Position numbers and translations under genes: made by a program
The notes under the pieces: generated by a model
Seen by the model: the letters and a program-made list of their open reading frames with translations, nothing else
Told to the model about the DNA's origin: nothing
Databases searched by the model: none
In this document: positions 7,418-13,711 of the stretch, in pieces
Layout of the letters: each line of letters starts with the position of its first letter
Numbering within the stretch: the stretch's first letter is position 1
Assembly: GCA_013139435.1 (NCBI GenBank)
Contig: WTAW01000304.1
Span: forward strand, 1-13,882
Source of the DNA: Candidatus Aminicenantota bacterium
Lineage (GTDB): Bacteria > Acidobacteriota > Aminicenantia > Aminicenantales > Aminicenantaceae
Length of the DNA: 13,882 nt
Direction of reading: 5' to 3'

Positions 7418-7437
7418 GGATAACTCAGGATAACTCA
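7418..7437. repeat. Tandem duplication GGATAACTCA x2
   Basis: GGATAACTCA occurs twice back to back (7418-7427, 7428-7437), just upstream of the candidate sdh -35 element. It could be a small duplication or a direct-repeat operator; nothing else supports a function. Confidence 0.4.
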
Positions 7438-7522
7438 GCTTAATTCAAATAACAGACCCACAATGTTAGCATCCGCAAGTATATCCCTGTTGAATCTGTT
7501 ATGAGAATATTGAAATTGGGAT

Positions 7523-8881
7523 TTACGTTTTAATACCGTAAGTTTTTTGCTTATAGCTCAAGATCCGTTCGGTGACTCCAAGGGCTCGGGCCGCTTTGCT
7601 CTTTATCCCTCCGTTATCCCGGAGCGCTCTTTTGATCTCTATTTTCTCGAGTTTTTTTACTTTCTCAGGGAGTGTAAGTCCCTCAAACACCAGATCATCC
7701 TCGAGTGTTTCTTTCAGAAAAACCGGGAGATCCCCCAGTGTGATAAAACTCCCATCACAGAAAACGACTGCCCGTTCAATGACATTCTCCAGTTCTCTGA
7801 TGTTCCCCGGGAAGGAATATTGAACGAGCACATTCATCGCTTCTGCGGTAATCTCCTCGATTGTCTTTTCCTCTCTCTTGCTGTACTTTCTCACAAAATG
7901 GTCCACCAGAGGAGGAATATCCTCCTTCCTTTGTCTTAGAGGAGGGACATGGATACGGATCACATTCAGCCTATAGTAGAGATCAGGCCGGAATTTTTCC
8001 TCTTTTACCGCCTTTTCCAAATCTCTGTTCGTTGCAGCAATAATTCGAACATCGGATTTCAGAGGCTGAGAGGACCCCAGCCTGAAAAACTCCTTCTCCT
8101 GGAGAACGCGCAACAGCTTCACCTGGAGATGTAGAGGGAGGTCTCCGATCTCATCCAAGAAGAGTGTTCCCTCTGAAGCGGCCTCAAACTTCCCAATCTT
8201 TCGCTCATACGCTCCTGTGAAAGACCCCTTTTCTGCGCCAAAAAGCTCGCTTTCTATTAAAGTCTCCGGAAGAGATGTGATATTCACGGGTAAAAAAGTT
8301 CCATGTTTTCTTCGGGAGGCAAAGTGGATCGCTTTGGCCACAAAGTCTTTCCCCGTTCCAGTCTCTCCAGAAATGAGCACCGTAGCATCACTCTTTGCTG
8401 CCTTATTAACCAGGTGGGCCACCTCCGCCATCCTGGCCGATGAAAACACAAAGTTCTTCGAACTGAATTTCTCCTCTAAAGTGCTGCGAAGGATGGATAC
8501 TTCTTTTTGGAGTTTTTGCCTTTCCAGAGCTCTCTCGACCACCATCAGAAAGTTTTTAAAATCGATGGGTTTGACGATATAATCATAGGCTCCCTGTCTC
8601 ATGGCTTCGACGGCATTCTCGATGTTTCCGAAAGCCGTGACCATGACTGGAGTGATCAAGGGGTTTCGCTCCAAGATCGCCTTGATGACGTCCAATCCGG
8701 TCTCGCCATCCAACTGGAAATCTACGATAGCCACATCGACCGTCTGTTGAGTGATAACATCCAGCGATTCTTGTTTAGATTCGGCCTCAAAAACAGCATA
8801 CCCTTCCTGTTCCAGATTCTCCTTAATAAGCTTGCGCTGCAAAGGATCATCTTCCACGACCAAAAGATTCGCCTTTTTCAT
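7523..8881 (-). CDS. NtrC-family sigma-54-dependent response regulator
   Basis: Phosphorylation-controlled activator that opens sigma-54 promoters. The 452 residues contain a receiver domain (1-120) with acidic E10/D11/D12, phospho-acceptor D54, T82 and K104. The AAA+ domain (about 145-385) has Walker A GETGTGKD (172-179), Walker B LFLDEIGD (240-247), and candidate arginine fingers R298 and R304 in FRPDLYYRLN. The sigma-54 contact loop reads GSFTGA (219-224) instead of GAFTGA. A Fis-type helix-turn-helix lies at about 412-450 (GGIKSKAARALGVTERILSY). Start: ATG 8881 has GGAGG five bases upstream and lies one base after the kinase stop; an in-frame extension to 9055 overlaps the kinase and is rejected. 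As last gene of an operon with a sigma-54 promoter, it probably activates its own operon. Confidence 0.96.
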   Translation of the reverse strand: MKKANLLVVEDDPLQRKLIKENLEQEGYAVFEAESKQESLDVITQQTVDVAIVDFQLDGETGLDVIKAILERNPLITPVMVTAFGNIENAVEAMRQGAYDYIVKPIDFKNFLMVVERALERQKLQKEVSILRSTLEEKFSSKNFVFSSARMAEVAHLVNKAAKSDATVLISGETGTGKDFVAKAIHFASRRKHGTFLPVNITSLPETLIESELFGAEKGSFTGAYERKIGKFEAASEGTLFLDEIGDLPLHLQVKLLRVLQEKEFFRLGSSQPLKSDVRIIAATNRDLEKAVKEEKFRPDLYYRLNVIRIHVPPLRQRKEDIPPLVDHFVRKYSKREEKTIEEITAEAMNVLVQYSFPGNIRELENVIERAVVFCDGSFITLGDLPVFLKETLEDDLVFEGLTLPEKVKKLEKIEIKRALRDNGGIKSKAARALGVTERILSYKQKTYGIKT

Positions 8882-8882
8882 A

Positions 8883-10124
8883 TCAACCTCCAGGAATGCG
8901 GATAGTAAAGGTGGTGCCATTTTGGGCGCTGCTAACAAGATCGATATCGCCCCCGTGGGCCTCCACAATTTTTCTTGTGAGATAAAGCCCGATCCCCATG
9001 CCCCCTTTCTTTTTGGAATAGAAGGGCTCAAACACCCGGGACTTCTCCTCTTCATCCATGCCTGACCCCGAATCTTCGACTGAAATGAAAACCTTTTTTC
9101 TCTCTTGTTTGACTGCTATGTCCACCTCTCCGCCATCAGAAGCCTCGATAGCATTCTTGACTAGGTTATGGATGGCCTGGCTCAAAAGCCCTCTATCGGC
9201 GAAAATGGTCACAGACGAATCCTGTGAATACCGAATGTCCACTCCCTTTTCTGTCGCTATTTTTTTCAGAGATTCCTGAACATATTTGATCTCATCATCC
9301 AGATAAAAGTGATCTTTGCTGAGATCGATGGGTTTCAATGAAGAGGAGAATTGGTCGACGATCCTTGAAATCTTTTCCACTTCTTTCTTCCCTGAGGAAA
9401 TGACTTCAGAATCTAAGGAGGAGTCTTTTTTTGTGAGCAATTCAAAAAGAAGAGAGAGGCTGTTGAGAGGATTCTTGATCTCATGGGCCACACCGGAAGT
9501 CAACGCTGAAATCTCTCGGAATCTCTCCTTCTCCTTTTTTTCTTCTTCCAGCTCTCTTTTTTTCTTCAGAAAATGGGTCTGAAGTTGATAAAGGCCTATG
9601 GAAAAGACAACCCCTACAACAACAAGAAAGCCAAAAACCAGAAAAAACCTCCTCCGAGAATGGGCGATCATTTCCTCCAGGCCTATCAGAGAATAGCCGA
9701 GGTAGAGAAAATAAGTTTTCCCATCGGACATAGAGAAGGAGGAAAAATAATTGAATATTTTTCCTGCGGGTGAATCAATGATCCAGGAGGCTTCATCTTT
9801 CATGGACTCCTTTGAGAGAGGGAGATATCCTTCAAATCGAGATTTCCATCCCAGAATCTCTCTATTTTCATCAACAAGCGCCATATAATATATATTTTCT
9901 TCCCCCGAATACAGATCTAAGATCTTATCAGAGGAATAATCCTCATCCAACAAATGTGAGAAATTGACTTTCAAAATCCCTGCTGTAGCCTGAAGTTGTT
10001 CTTCGACTACTTCCTCAACCTTATTTTTTATGAAATCGCGATTCAGCGACGAAAAAACAAAAAAAATGATGATGAATCCCAGCAGAGGAAGATAAAAAAA
10101 GAGAAGATAATTCTTTATTTTCAA
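8883..10124 (-). CDS. Membrane sensor histidine kinase
   Basis: Senses an extracytoplasmic or membrane signal and phosphorylates the regulator encoded next. From TTG 10124 the protein has 413 residues: helix I (about 5-27), an extracytoplasmic region of about 130 residues, helix II (about 160-182), a short charged coiled linker rich in Lys/Glu with no clear HAMP domain, then the dimerisation domain with H-box VAHEIKNPLNSL (His at about 214). The ATPase domain has N-box NLVKNAIEAS (Asn about 324), DSGSGM, and the glycine-rich GGMGIGLYLTRKIVEAHGG. The TTG overlaps the upstream TGA as TTGA, suggesting coupling; a TTG at 10184 in the same frame would add 20 hydrophilic residues inside the upstream gene and has no better ribosome site. 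There is no in-frame ATG near the 5' end. The ligand of the sensor region is unknown; the upstream exported proteins may be part of the signal. Confidence 0.93.
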   Translation of the reverse strand: MKIKNYLLFFYLPLLGFIIIFFVFSSLNRDFIKNKVEEVVEEQLQATAGILKVNFSHLLDEDYSSDKILDLYSGEENIYYMALVDENREILGWKSRFEGYLPLSKESMKDEASWIIDSPAGKIFNYFSSFSMSDGKTYFLYLGYSLIGLEEMIAHSRRRFFLVFGFLVVVGVVFSIGLYQLQTHFLKKKRELEEEKKEKERFREISALTSGVAHEIKNPLNSLSLLFELLTKKDSSLDSEVISSGKKEVEKISRIVDQFSSSLKPIDLSKDHFYLDDEIKYVQESLKKIATEKGVDIRYSQDSSVTIFADRGLLSQAIHNLVKNAIEASDGGEVDIAVKQERKKVFISVEDSGSGMDEEEKSRVFEPFYSKKKGGMGIGLYLTRKIVEAHGGDIDLVSSAQNGTTFTIRIPGG

Positions 10125-10567
10125 AATTTCTTCATGCCTTTGCCCCTTTTCTGTCCTTTTCTGTCCATCTGACCTCCCCTCCAATTGGGGAATCCGTGTT
10201 TGTCGCGAAGGACCAATGTCTCTCCCCTGATCCGGACTTCCCGAGCAATGATGTTCTGTGTTTTTCCATCTGTTGTGTATAAGGAGCCGACAATCGTCAA
10301 GTGTTCTCCTTTATGAAAATCGTAATCAAAAAACCACCCCGGACTGACTTCGACATTGTAGAGGCCGTGCGTGTTTTTTTCTTCCAGTTTGATCACCAGA
10401 AACGGAGCCGTACCTTTGTAACGGGGCTCCATTATGATTTCCAGAATAGTCCCCTCCACTTTTATTTCACTATCTACATTGTAAAAATGCTGGGGTTTTT
10501 GGCCGAATATAAAACAGGAAAATATCAACGATAAGAAGAGTAAAGAAAAAATTGTCTTACATCTCAT
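10121..10567 (-). CDS. Small exported OB-fold-like protein, possible lipoprotein
   Basis: A 148-residue protein with a signal sequence (1-22, MRCKTIFSLLFLSLIFSC). The IFSC could be a loose lipobox with Cys19, or the signal may be cleaved after it. The mature part has alternating beta strands: VEGTILEIIMEP, APFLVIKLEEK, YNVEVSPGWFF, HLTIVGSLY, QNIIAREVRIRGETLVLRD and GFPNWRG. This pattern resembles a widespread exported family of small OB-fold-like proteins whose function is not established. The tail after residue 129 is strongly basic (Lys/Arg/Gly). ATG 10567 has GGAGGAGGG just upstream and overlaps the barrel gene stop by four bases (10564-10567). The stop overlaps the kinase start, so it is co-translated with the sensor, and a sensory accessory role is plausible. 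Confidence 0.82.
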   Translation of the reverse strand: MRCKTIFSLLFLSLIFSCFIFGQKPQHFYNVDSEIKVEGTILEIIMEPRYKGTAPFLVIKLEEKNTHGLYNVEVSPGWFFDYDFHKGEHLTIVGSLYTTDGKTQNIIAREVRIRGETLVLRDKHGFPNWRGGQMDRKGQKRGKGMKKF

Positions 10568-11742
10568 TTCCCTCCTCCAAAGAAATGATTCCAACTGACT
10601 CCAACCGAAAAGAAATTTCCTTTCCAATCAAAATACGGATCATTTGAATGGTTGTTTATAAAAGAGTATGACAGATAGAGGGAAAACGAGGAAAAATCTT
10701 TTTTCACACTCAACTCCACGCGTTTACGTTGGTCCTTTCGAGTGACCCCTAAGGGATCCCCGTCCAGGCTCAGGCTCTCAATTCCTGGGAATTCTTTATT
10801 AGAATAAGTATAACCCATCTTCAATTCAATATTCCCGGGGCCCAGGAAAGTCAGTTGACTGCCCAGTTGAAATCCTTCCCAGGAAAATCTGTCATAAGAA
10901 GGATTTTCGACCATATAAAATTCCTGGATGAACACAAAAGGATTTTCGCCTGAAAGAACCCACTGCCTCATGCCGGTGATATTGAGCCCGACTTTATTCC
11001 CCAAGCCTTGCGCGATTAACGTTGTAAGAGAGAGGACCTGTATTCCCTCACCGCCATCCTGAGTGGACGCCGTGGGTGCATAAAGAAGAGAATAACTCCC
11101 TCCAGGATGTTTTCCTTTGCCCATTCCTCCATGTAAGAATGGAACTTCTACGACTGTAGTCAAACCCGCCGATTGATAGGGATGTAAAAAATATTTATAC
11201 CCCCAATTCATCTCCGCCTTTACGGTCGTTCTTGTCTGGAAATATTTATCGATGGAGAGGAGGAAGGAGTGACTCAAAAAATCGTAAAGAGAAGTTTTAT
11301 AGTTTTTAAATTCAAAGGCATAGTTGGATTTCAAGATAGAAGTCTGGCTGAGATAACTCTTCAAGGCCATAAAGAAATTCAACGAAAGATAATTATAATC
11401 GCTATAATCGGACTGATAAAAGTTTCCTCTCCCCGTAAGAGAAAAATACAGAGCCGTTTTATCGGCTAGAGGATGAAGGTAATCCAGTCCGAGGTCCTGG
11501 GTGTAATACGTGATATCGGAGTTTTCAAACAGATAGGAAAAATTCCCGAATGCAAAAACAGAAAACGGTGAAAAGTTCTTGTCCACGGAAAAGCTCAAAT
11601 TGGACAAGTGGTCTGGTTCGGCAACCTTGCTCTGGAAGAGATTGTCGGTCACGTTTTGAAAAAAAGACAGAGTGAGTGTATCAGCACTCAAGATACCGCT
11701 CAGGAACAAGATCAGGAAAATCGAAATTCCTGTTTTTTTCAT
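10564..11742 (-). CDS. Predicted outer-membrane beta-barrel protein
   Basis: A 392-residue exported protein. Residues 1-20 are a Sec signal ending LSA, and the rest is a run of amphipathic beta strands rich in Tyr, Phe and Ser with alternating polar and nonpolar residues, typical of outer-membrane barrels (for example ALYFSLTGRGNFYQSDYSDY and FSLYLSYSFINNHSNDPYFD). No cysteine and no catalytic motif are seen. A Gly-rich loop (GGMGKGKHPGG) sits mid-protein. It belongs to no family I can name, and porin, receptor and scaffold roles are all possible. ATG 11742 is chosen because GGAG lies six bases upstream; an ATG at 11754 lacks a ribosome site. A stable hairpin lies just upstream (11759-11789). 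Second gene of the sigma-54 operon. Confidence 0.85.
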   Translation of the reverse strand: MKKTGISIFLILFLSGILSADTLTLSFFQNVTDNLFQSKVAEPDHLSNLSFSVDKNFSPFSVFAFGNFSYLFENSDITYYTQDLGLDYLHPLADKTALYFSLTGRGNFYQSDYSDYNYLSLNFFMALKSYLSQTSILKSNYAFEFKNYKTSLYDFLSHSFLLSIDKYFQTRTTVKAEMNWGYKYFLHPYQSAGLTTVVEVPFLHGGMGKGKHPGGSYSLLYAPTASTQDGGEGIQVLSLTTLIAQGLGNKVGLNITGMRQWVLSGENPFVFIQEFYMVENPSYDRFSWEGFQLGSQLTFLGPGNIELKMGYTYSNKEFPGIESLSLDGDPLGVTRKDQRKRVELSVKKDFSSFSLYLSYSFINNHSNDPYFDWKGNFFSVGVSWNHFFGGGK

Positions 11743-11758
11743 TTTCGTCTCCATTAAA

Positions 11759-11789
11759 GAGGGAAAAGAGGACCGGCCTCTTTTCCCTC
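11759..11789 (-). terminator. Intercistronic 13-bp perfect stem-loop
   Basis: GAGGGAAAAGAGG (11759-11771) and CCTCTTTTCCCTC (11777-11789) are perfect reverse complements with a five-base loop. In the minus-strand transcript it ends 16 bases before the barrel ATG (11742) and is followed by only TTTAA, so it is not a textbook terminator. A processing or mRNA-stabilising hairpin, or partial attenuator, between the secreted protein gene and the barrel gene is more likely. Confidence 0.6.
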
Positions 11790-11791
11790 CA

Positions 11792-11817
11792 AGAAAAAAG
11801 AAGAATTCACTCTTCTT
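11792..11817 (-). terminator. Weak U-tract hairpin after the secreted EF-hand-like gene
   Basis: On the minus strand, seven bases after the stop codon, AAGAAG and CTTCTT (arms 11798-11803 and 11812-11817) can pair and are followed directly by TTTTTT (11792-11797). The stem is A/T-rich and short, so read-through is expected. It may let the first gene be expressed more than the rest of the operon. Confidence 0.4.
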
Positions 11818-11823
11818 ATCAGA

Positions 11824-12267
11824 TCAACCTTTGCCGTTTCTTCGAGAGTTTCCCTTGGGGCCGGTGTTATCACACACCCCACCACCAAGGCCTGTCTGGT
11901 TTTGCCTGAAAGACTGATTGTTCCAACTGTTTCCACCTCTGTTCCCGCTTTGGTTGCCAAACTGATTGCCTGAGTTATTCTTTCCATTCCTGTTCTGATT
12001 GCCTTTCCCATCCTGGGACTTTGACCAATCCGGATCTTGACCGTTGGGAATGCCGTCGTTGTCATGGTCTCTGAATCCATCGCATATGCCATCACCGTTC
12101 TCATCCACAAACATCAGCCGATTCTGGACTCTTTCTCTCGCCTGGCTCTGCACATCATTACTGACCTCATTCCGATCTCTCACCTGATTCTGGTCAGCCG
12201 CGAAAATAACTCCAGCACCCAGGATCAACAGTGATCCAGCCACGGTAAAAACTTTTTTCATACTCAT
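11824..12267 (-). CDS. Secreted EF-hand-like, Asn/Gly/Gln-rich protein
   Basis: A 147-residue exported protein. Residues 1-24 form a Sec signal (cut near IFAADQ). A polar helical part follows (QNQVRDRNEVSNDVQSQARE), then an acidic calcium-type segment FVDENGDGICDGFRDHDNDG (about 53-72) with two D-x-[DN]-x-D-G loops as in EF-hand or dockerin-like repeats. The rest is low-complexity Asn/Gly/Gln, closing with GGGVCDNTGPKGNSRRNGKG. The two cysteines (about 62 and 130) could form a disulfide. ENGDGICD plus a VCD-x-TGPKG tail recalls a group of small exported proteins in anaerobes with no assigned function; this is from memory, not a search. ATG 12267 has AAGGAGG upstream and a 25-base leader from the predicted sigma-54 start. 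As first gene of the operon it may be the main output or a metal-binding ligand of the sensor. Confidence 0.85.
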   Translation of the reverse strand: MSMKKVFTVAGSLLILGAGVIFAADQNQVRDRNEVSNDVQSQARERVQNRLMFVDENGDGICDGFRDHDNDGIPNGQDPDWSKSQDGKGNQNRNGKNNSGNQFGNQSGNRGGNSWNNQSFRQNQTGLGGGVCDNTGPKGNSRRNGKG

Positions 12268-12302
12268 TTTAACCTCCTTGAGTTGTTTTAGGCAACCTTA
12301 AA

Positions 12303-12318
12303 TGCAAAGATCGTGCCA
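12303..12318 (-). promoter_or_regulatory. Sigma-54 (-24/-12) promoter of the five-gene operon
   Basis: Minus strand reads TGGCACGATCTTTGCA, an exact match to TGGCAC-N5-TTGCA with the invariant GG and GC ten bases apart, preceded by C and followed by T as in the extended consensus. With C12304 as -12 the transcript starts near 12292, giving a 25-base leader to the ATG at 12267 with its Shine-Dalgarno sequence inside. Sigma-54 promoters require an NtrC-type activator, and one is encoded by the last gene of this operon. Confidence 0.9.
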
Positions 12319-12373
12319 GATTTCTATCTTGCTGATTTTAATAGAATTACTATTTTTCTGCATTTTATTATTC

Positions 12374-12406
12374 CGACATATTTGTCGAGGACTGACAAAA
12401 TTGTCG
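12374..12406. promoter_or_regulatory. Two tandem 14-bp dyads, probable activator (UAS) binding sites
   Basis: CGACATATTTGTCG (12374-12387) and TGACAAAATTGTCG (12393-12406) share the form YGACAWAWTTGTCG, each a near-perfect palindrome, with centres 19 bp apart. They lie about 82 to 114 bp upstream of the predicted sigma-54 start, the usual enhancer distance. I infer binding by the Fis-type domain of the regulator at 7523-8881. Confidence 0.7.
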
Positions 12407-12490
12407 CTCTTTCCACTCCCCTCTATCAAGTGAAAAATTTACTTTTCGTAAAGCGTAAGGCGCCGGGCATAAAGGTTATTTGAACTTTTT

Positions 12491-12520
12491 GGGAAGAAAA
12501 AGGAGAAAATGGGCGTCTAA
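12491..12520 (+). promoter_or_regulatory. ECF-type promoter upstream of the small secreted protein gene
   Basis: GGGAAG (12491-12496), 17 bases, then CGTCTAA (12514-12520). The -10 context CGTCTAATAAGTGT matches 13 of 14 bases of the region before the ECF sigma gene (13100-13113). CGTC-containing -10 elements are typical of ECF sigma factors. The predicted start is about 50 bases before the ATG at 12580. Confidence 0.6.
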
Positions 12521-12579
12521 TAAGTGTAAAATACATCTCTTGCTTATTTTGTCTTAAGATTCTTTATAGGAGAGAAAAC

Positions 12580-12954
12580 ATGTCTAAAACCTACCTAACT
12601 CTCGTATTTGCAATCGCTATCCTTTTAATCTCTTTCGCCAGTGCCAAAGATGTGGATGTGACGGGTGACTGGGAGATGACAATGGAATCGCCCAGAGGAG
12701 GCGAGATAACTCGTGCCGTACATTTCGAGCAGGAGGGAGAAAAAATCACAGTGACCACGGAAAGCCGGAGAGGTGATGAAATCACTGCAGAAGGAACGAT
12801 CAAAGGGAACGAGATCGAATGGACTGTCTCACGAGAAACACCCCGCGGCGCAATGACGATGATCTACAAAGGAACTGTTGAAGGTGAAACAATGAACGGC
12901 ACAGTCGAAATGGGCGACTTCGGCAGTGCGGACTGGACAGCTAAACGCAAATAA
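12580..12954 (+). CDS. Small secreted beta-rich protein of unknown function
   Basis: A 124-residue protein with a Sec signal (1-22, cut after ASA). The mature part opens with VTGDWEMTMESPRGGE and then shows repeated antiparallel strands: ITRAVHFEQEGEKITVTTES, ITAEGTIKGNEIEWTVSRET, MTMIYKGTVEGETMNGTVEM, DFGSADWTAKRK. Two SPRGGEI/TPRGAMT-like segments suggest an internal repeat. The overall plan, a small lipocalin- or calycin-like barrel with V-x-G-x-W at the start and G-x-W-x-A-x-R at the end, is common in Acidobacteriota-type genomes as an uncharacterised family; that is recollection and inference. Start ATG 12580 with AGGAGAG six bases upstream. An ECF-type promoter lies at 12491-12520, so it is a likely target of the sigma factor at 13142. 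Confidence 0.85.
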   Translation: MSKTYLTLVFAIAILLISFASAKDVDVTGDWEMTMESPRGGEITRAVHFEQEGEKITVTTESRRGDEITAEGTIKGNEIEWTVSRETPRGAMTMIYKGTVEGETMNGTVEMGDFGSADWTAKRK

Positions 12955-13077
12955 ATTTTTTCAAAACACATCTTATTTTTTCCGTTTATGTTGATTCGTC
13001 TGCATAATTCTATAAAATTGGTCCTCAATAGTTTAAAATAGAAAGCTGCAAGAGGAAACGTATGATTTAGAATCAAC

Positions 13078-13106
13078 GGGAAGATATTCTTCTTTCCTCC
13101 GTCTAA
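13078..13106 (+). promoter_or_regulatory. ECF-type promoter upstream of the ECF sigma gene
   Basis: GGGAAG (13078-13083), 16 bases, then CGTCTAA (13100-13106), with CGTCTAATGAGTGT matching the sequence at 12514-12527 at 13 of 14 positions. The predicted start near 13113 leaves a leader of about 29 bases to the ATG at 13142. It fits autoregulation by the sigma factor. Confidence 0.6.
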
Positions 13107-13141
13107 TGAGTGTGAGAGGCAAAGAAGAACAATGACACTCC

Positions 13142-13711
13142 ATGGACGAAAAAGACCTGATTCAGAAAAGCCAAGAAGGCAACGAAGAGGCCTATGGCAT
13201 TCTCGTGGAGACATATAAAACAAAGGTGTTTCACATGGCCTACAGTTTGACGCTCAACAGGGAAGTCGCCGACGACCTTGCCCAAGAGGTCTTCATCAAG
13301 GTATTCTATGCGCTTCCGAGATTCAAGGGCAAGGCCGCATTCAGCACCTGGCTCCACCAGATCACAGTGAATCACACCAGGGACTATCTGAGAAAATCTT
13401 CGCGAATGAGACAAGTCCCCTTTGAAGAGACTAAAGGAGATCTTTCGATACATAAGGACGAAGCGGAGGAAAGAGAAAGAGAAGAAGAACTCGCGCAGAG
13501 AAAAAAGATCGTGCATGAAGTCATCGCAGCTCTTCCTGAAAAATACCGGATAATCCTTTCGCTGAGAGACATCCAAGGCCTTCCCTATGAAGAGATTTCT
13601 TGCGTGCTCAGCATCTCTCCCGGGACTGTGGACTCAAGGCTTCACAGAGCCAGGAAAATGTTGAAAAAAAAGATCACACCTTTCTTAGAAAAGGAAGGAG
13701 GGAGACAATGA
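13142..13711 (+). CDS. ECF (sigma-70 family group IV) RNA polymerase sigma factor
   Basis: Directs RNA polymerase to envelope or stress promoters. The 189 residues show sigma region 2 (about 5-85) with ADDLAQEVFIKVFYALPRFK and FSTWLHQITVNHTRDYLRK. An unusually charged Glu/Lys/Arg linker follows (about 88-125). Region 4 (about 125-180) has LPEKYRIILSLRDIQGLPYEEISCVLSISPGTVDSRLHRARKML. Both domains look complete. ATG 13142 is the first start after an in-frame TGA nine bases upstream; the ribosome site is weak. The stop overlaps the anti-sigma start as ATGA. A matching promoter lies upstream and at the neighbouring secreted protein gene. The exact ECF group cannot be assigned without a search. 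Confidence 0.96.
   Translation: MDEKDLIQKSQEGNEEAYGILVETYKTKVFHMAYSLTLNREVADDLAQEVFIKVFYALPRFKGKAAFSTWLHQITVNHTRDYLRKSSRMRQVPFEETKGDLSIHKDEAEEREREEELAQRKKIVHEVIAALPEKYRIILSLRDIQGLPYEEISCVLSISPGTVDSRLHRARKMLKKKITPFLEKEGGRQ

Larger units (their letters stand above)
7315..7522. other. Intergenic leader of the sdh operon with repeats
   Basis: The 208 bp between the response regulator stop and sdhC hold no ORF. They contain the inverted repeat at 7327-7384, a tandem duplication of GGATAACTCA (7418-7437) and a weak sigma-70-like candidate on the minus strand. No terminator for the upstream regulator gene is evident. Confidence 0.5.
12268..12579. other. Shared control region between divergent transcripts
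   Basis: No ORF. From left to right it holds the sigma-54 promoter of the minus-strand operon, two dyads that could be activator sites, and an ECF-type promoter for the plus-strand gene at 12580. These three elements are listed separately. Confidence 0.7.

Noticed and set aside
11754..12110. A 118-codon minus-strand frame overlapping the EF-hand-like gene.
   Set aside because: It is an alternative frame of a low-complexity gene that has a good ribosome site and signal peptide in its own frame.
12481..12520. GAACTT as an RpoE-type -35 element.
   Set aside because: The spacer to CGTCTAA would be 26 bases, too long, and the second promoter lacks GAACTT.
12540..12571. A TTGCTT-N17-TTTATA sigma-70-like promoter before the 12580 gene.
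   Set aside because: Its start would fall within or beyond the ribosome binding site; the ECF-type element upstream fits better.
12864..13576. Minus-strand open frames across the secreted protein and ECF sigma genes.
   Set aside because: They run antisense to well-supported genes and carry no motif or ribosome site.
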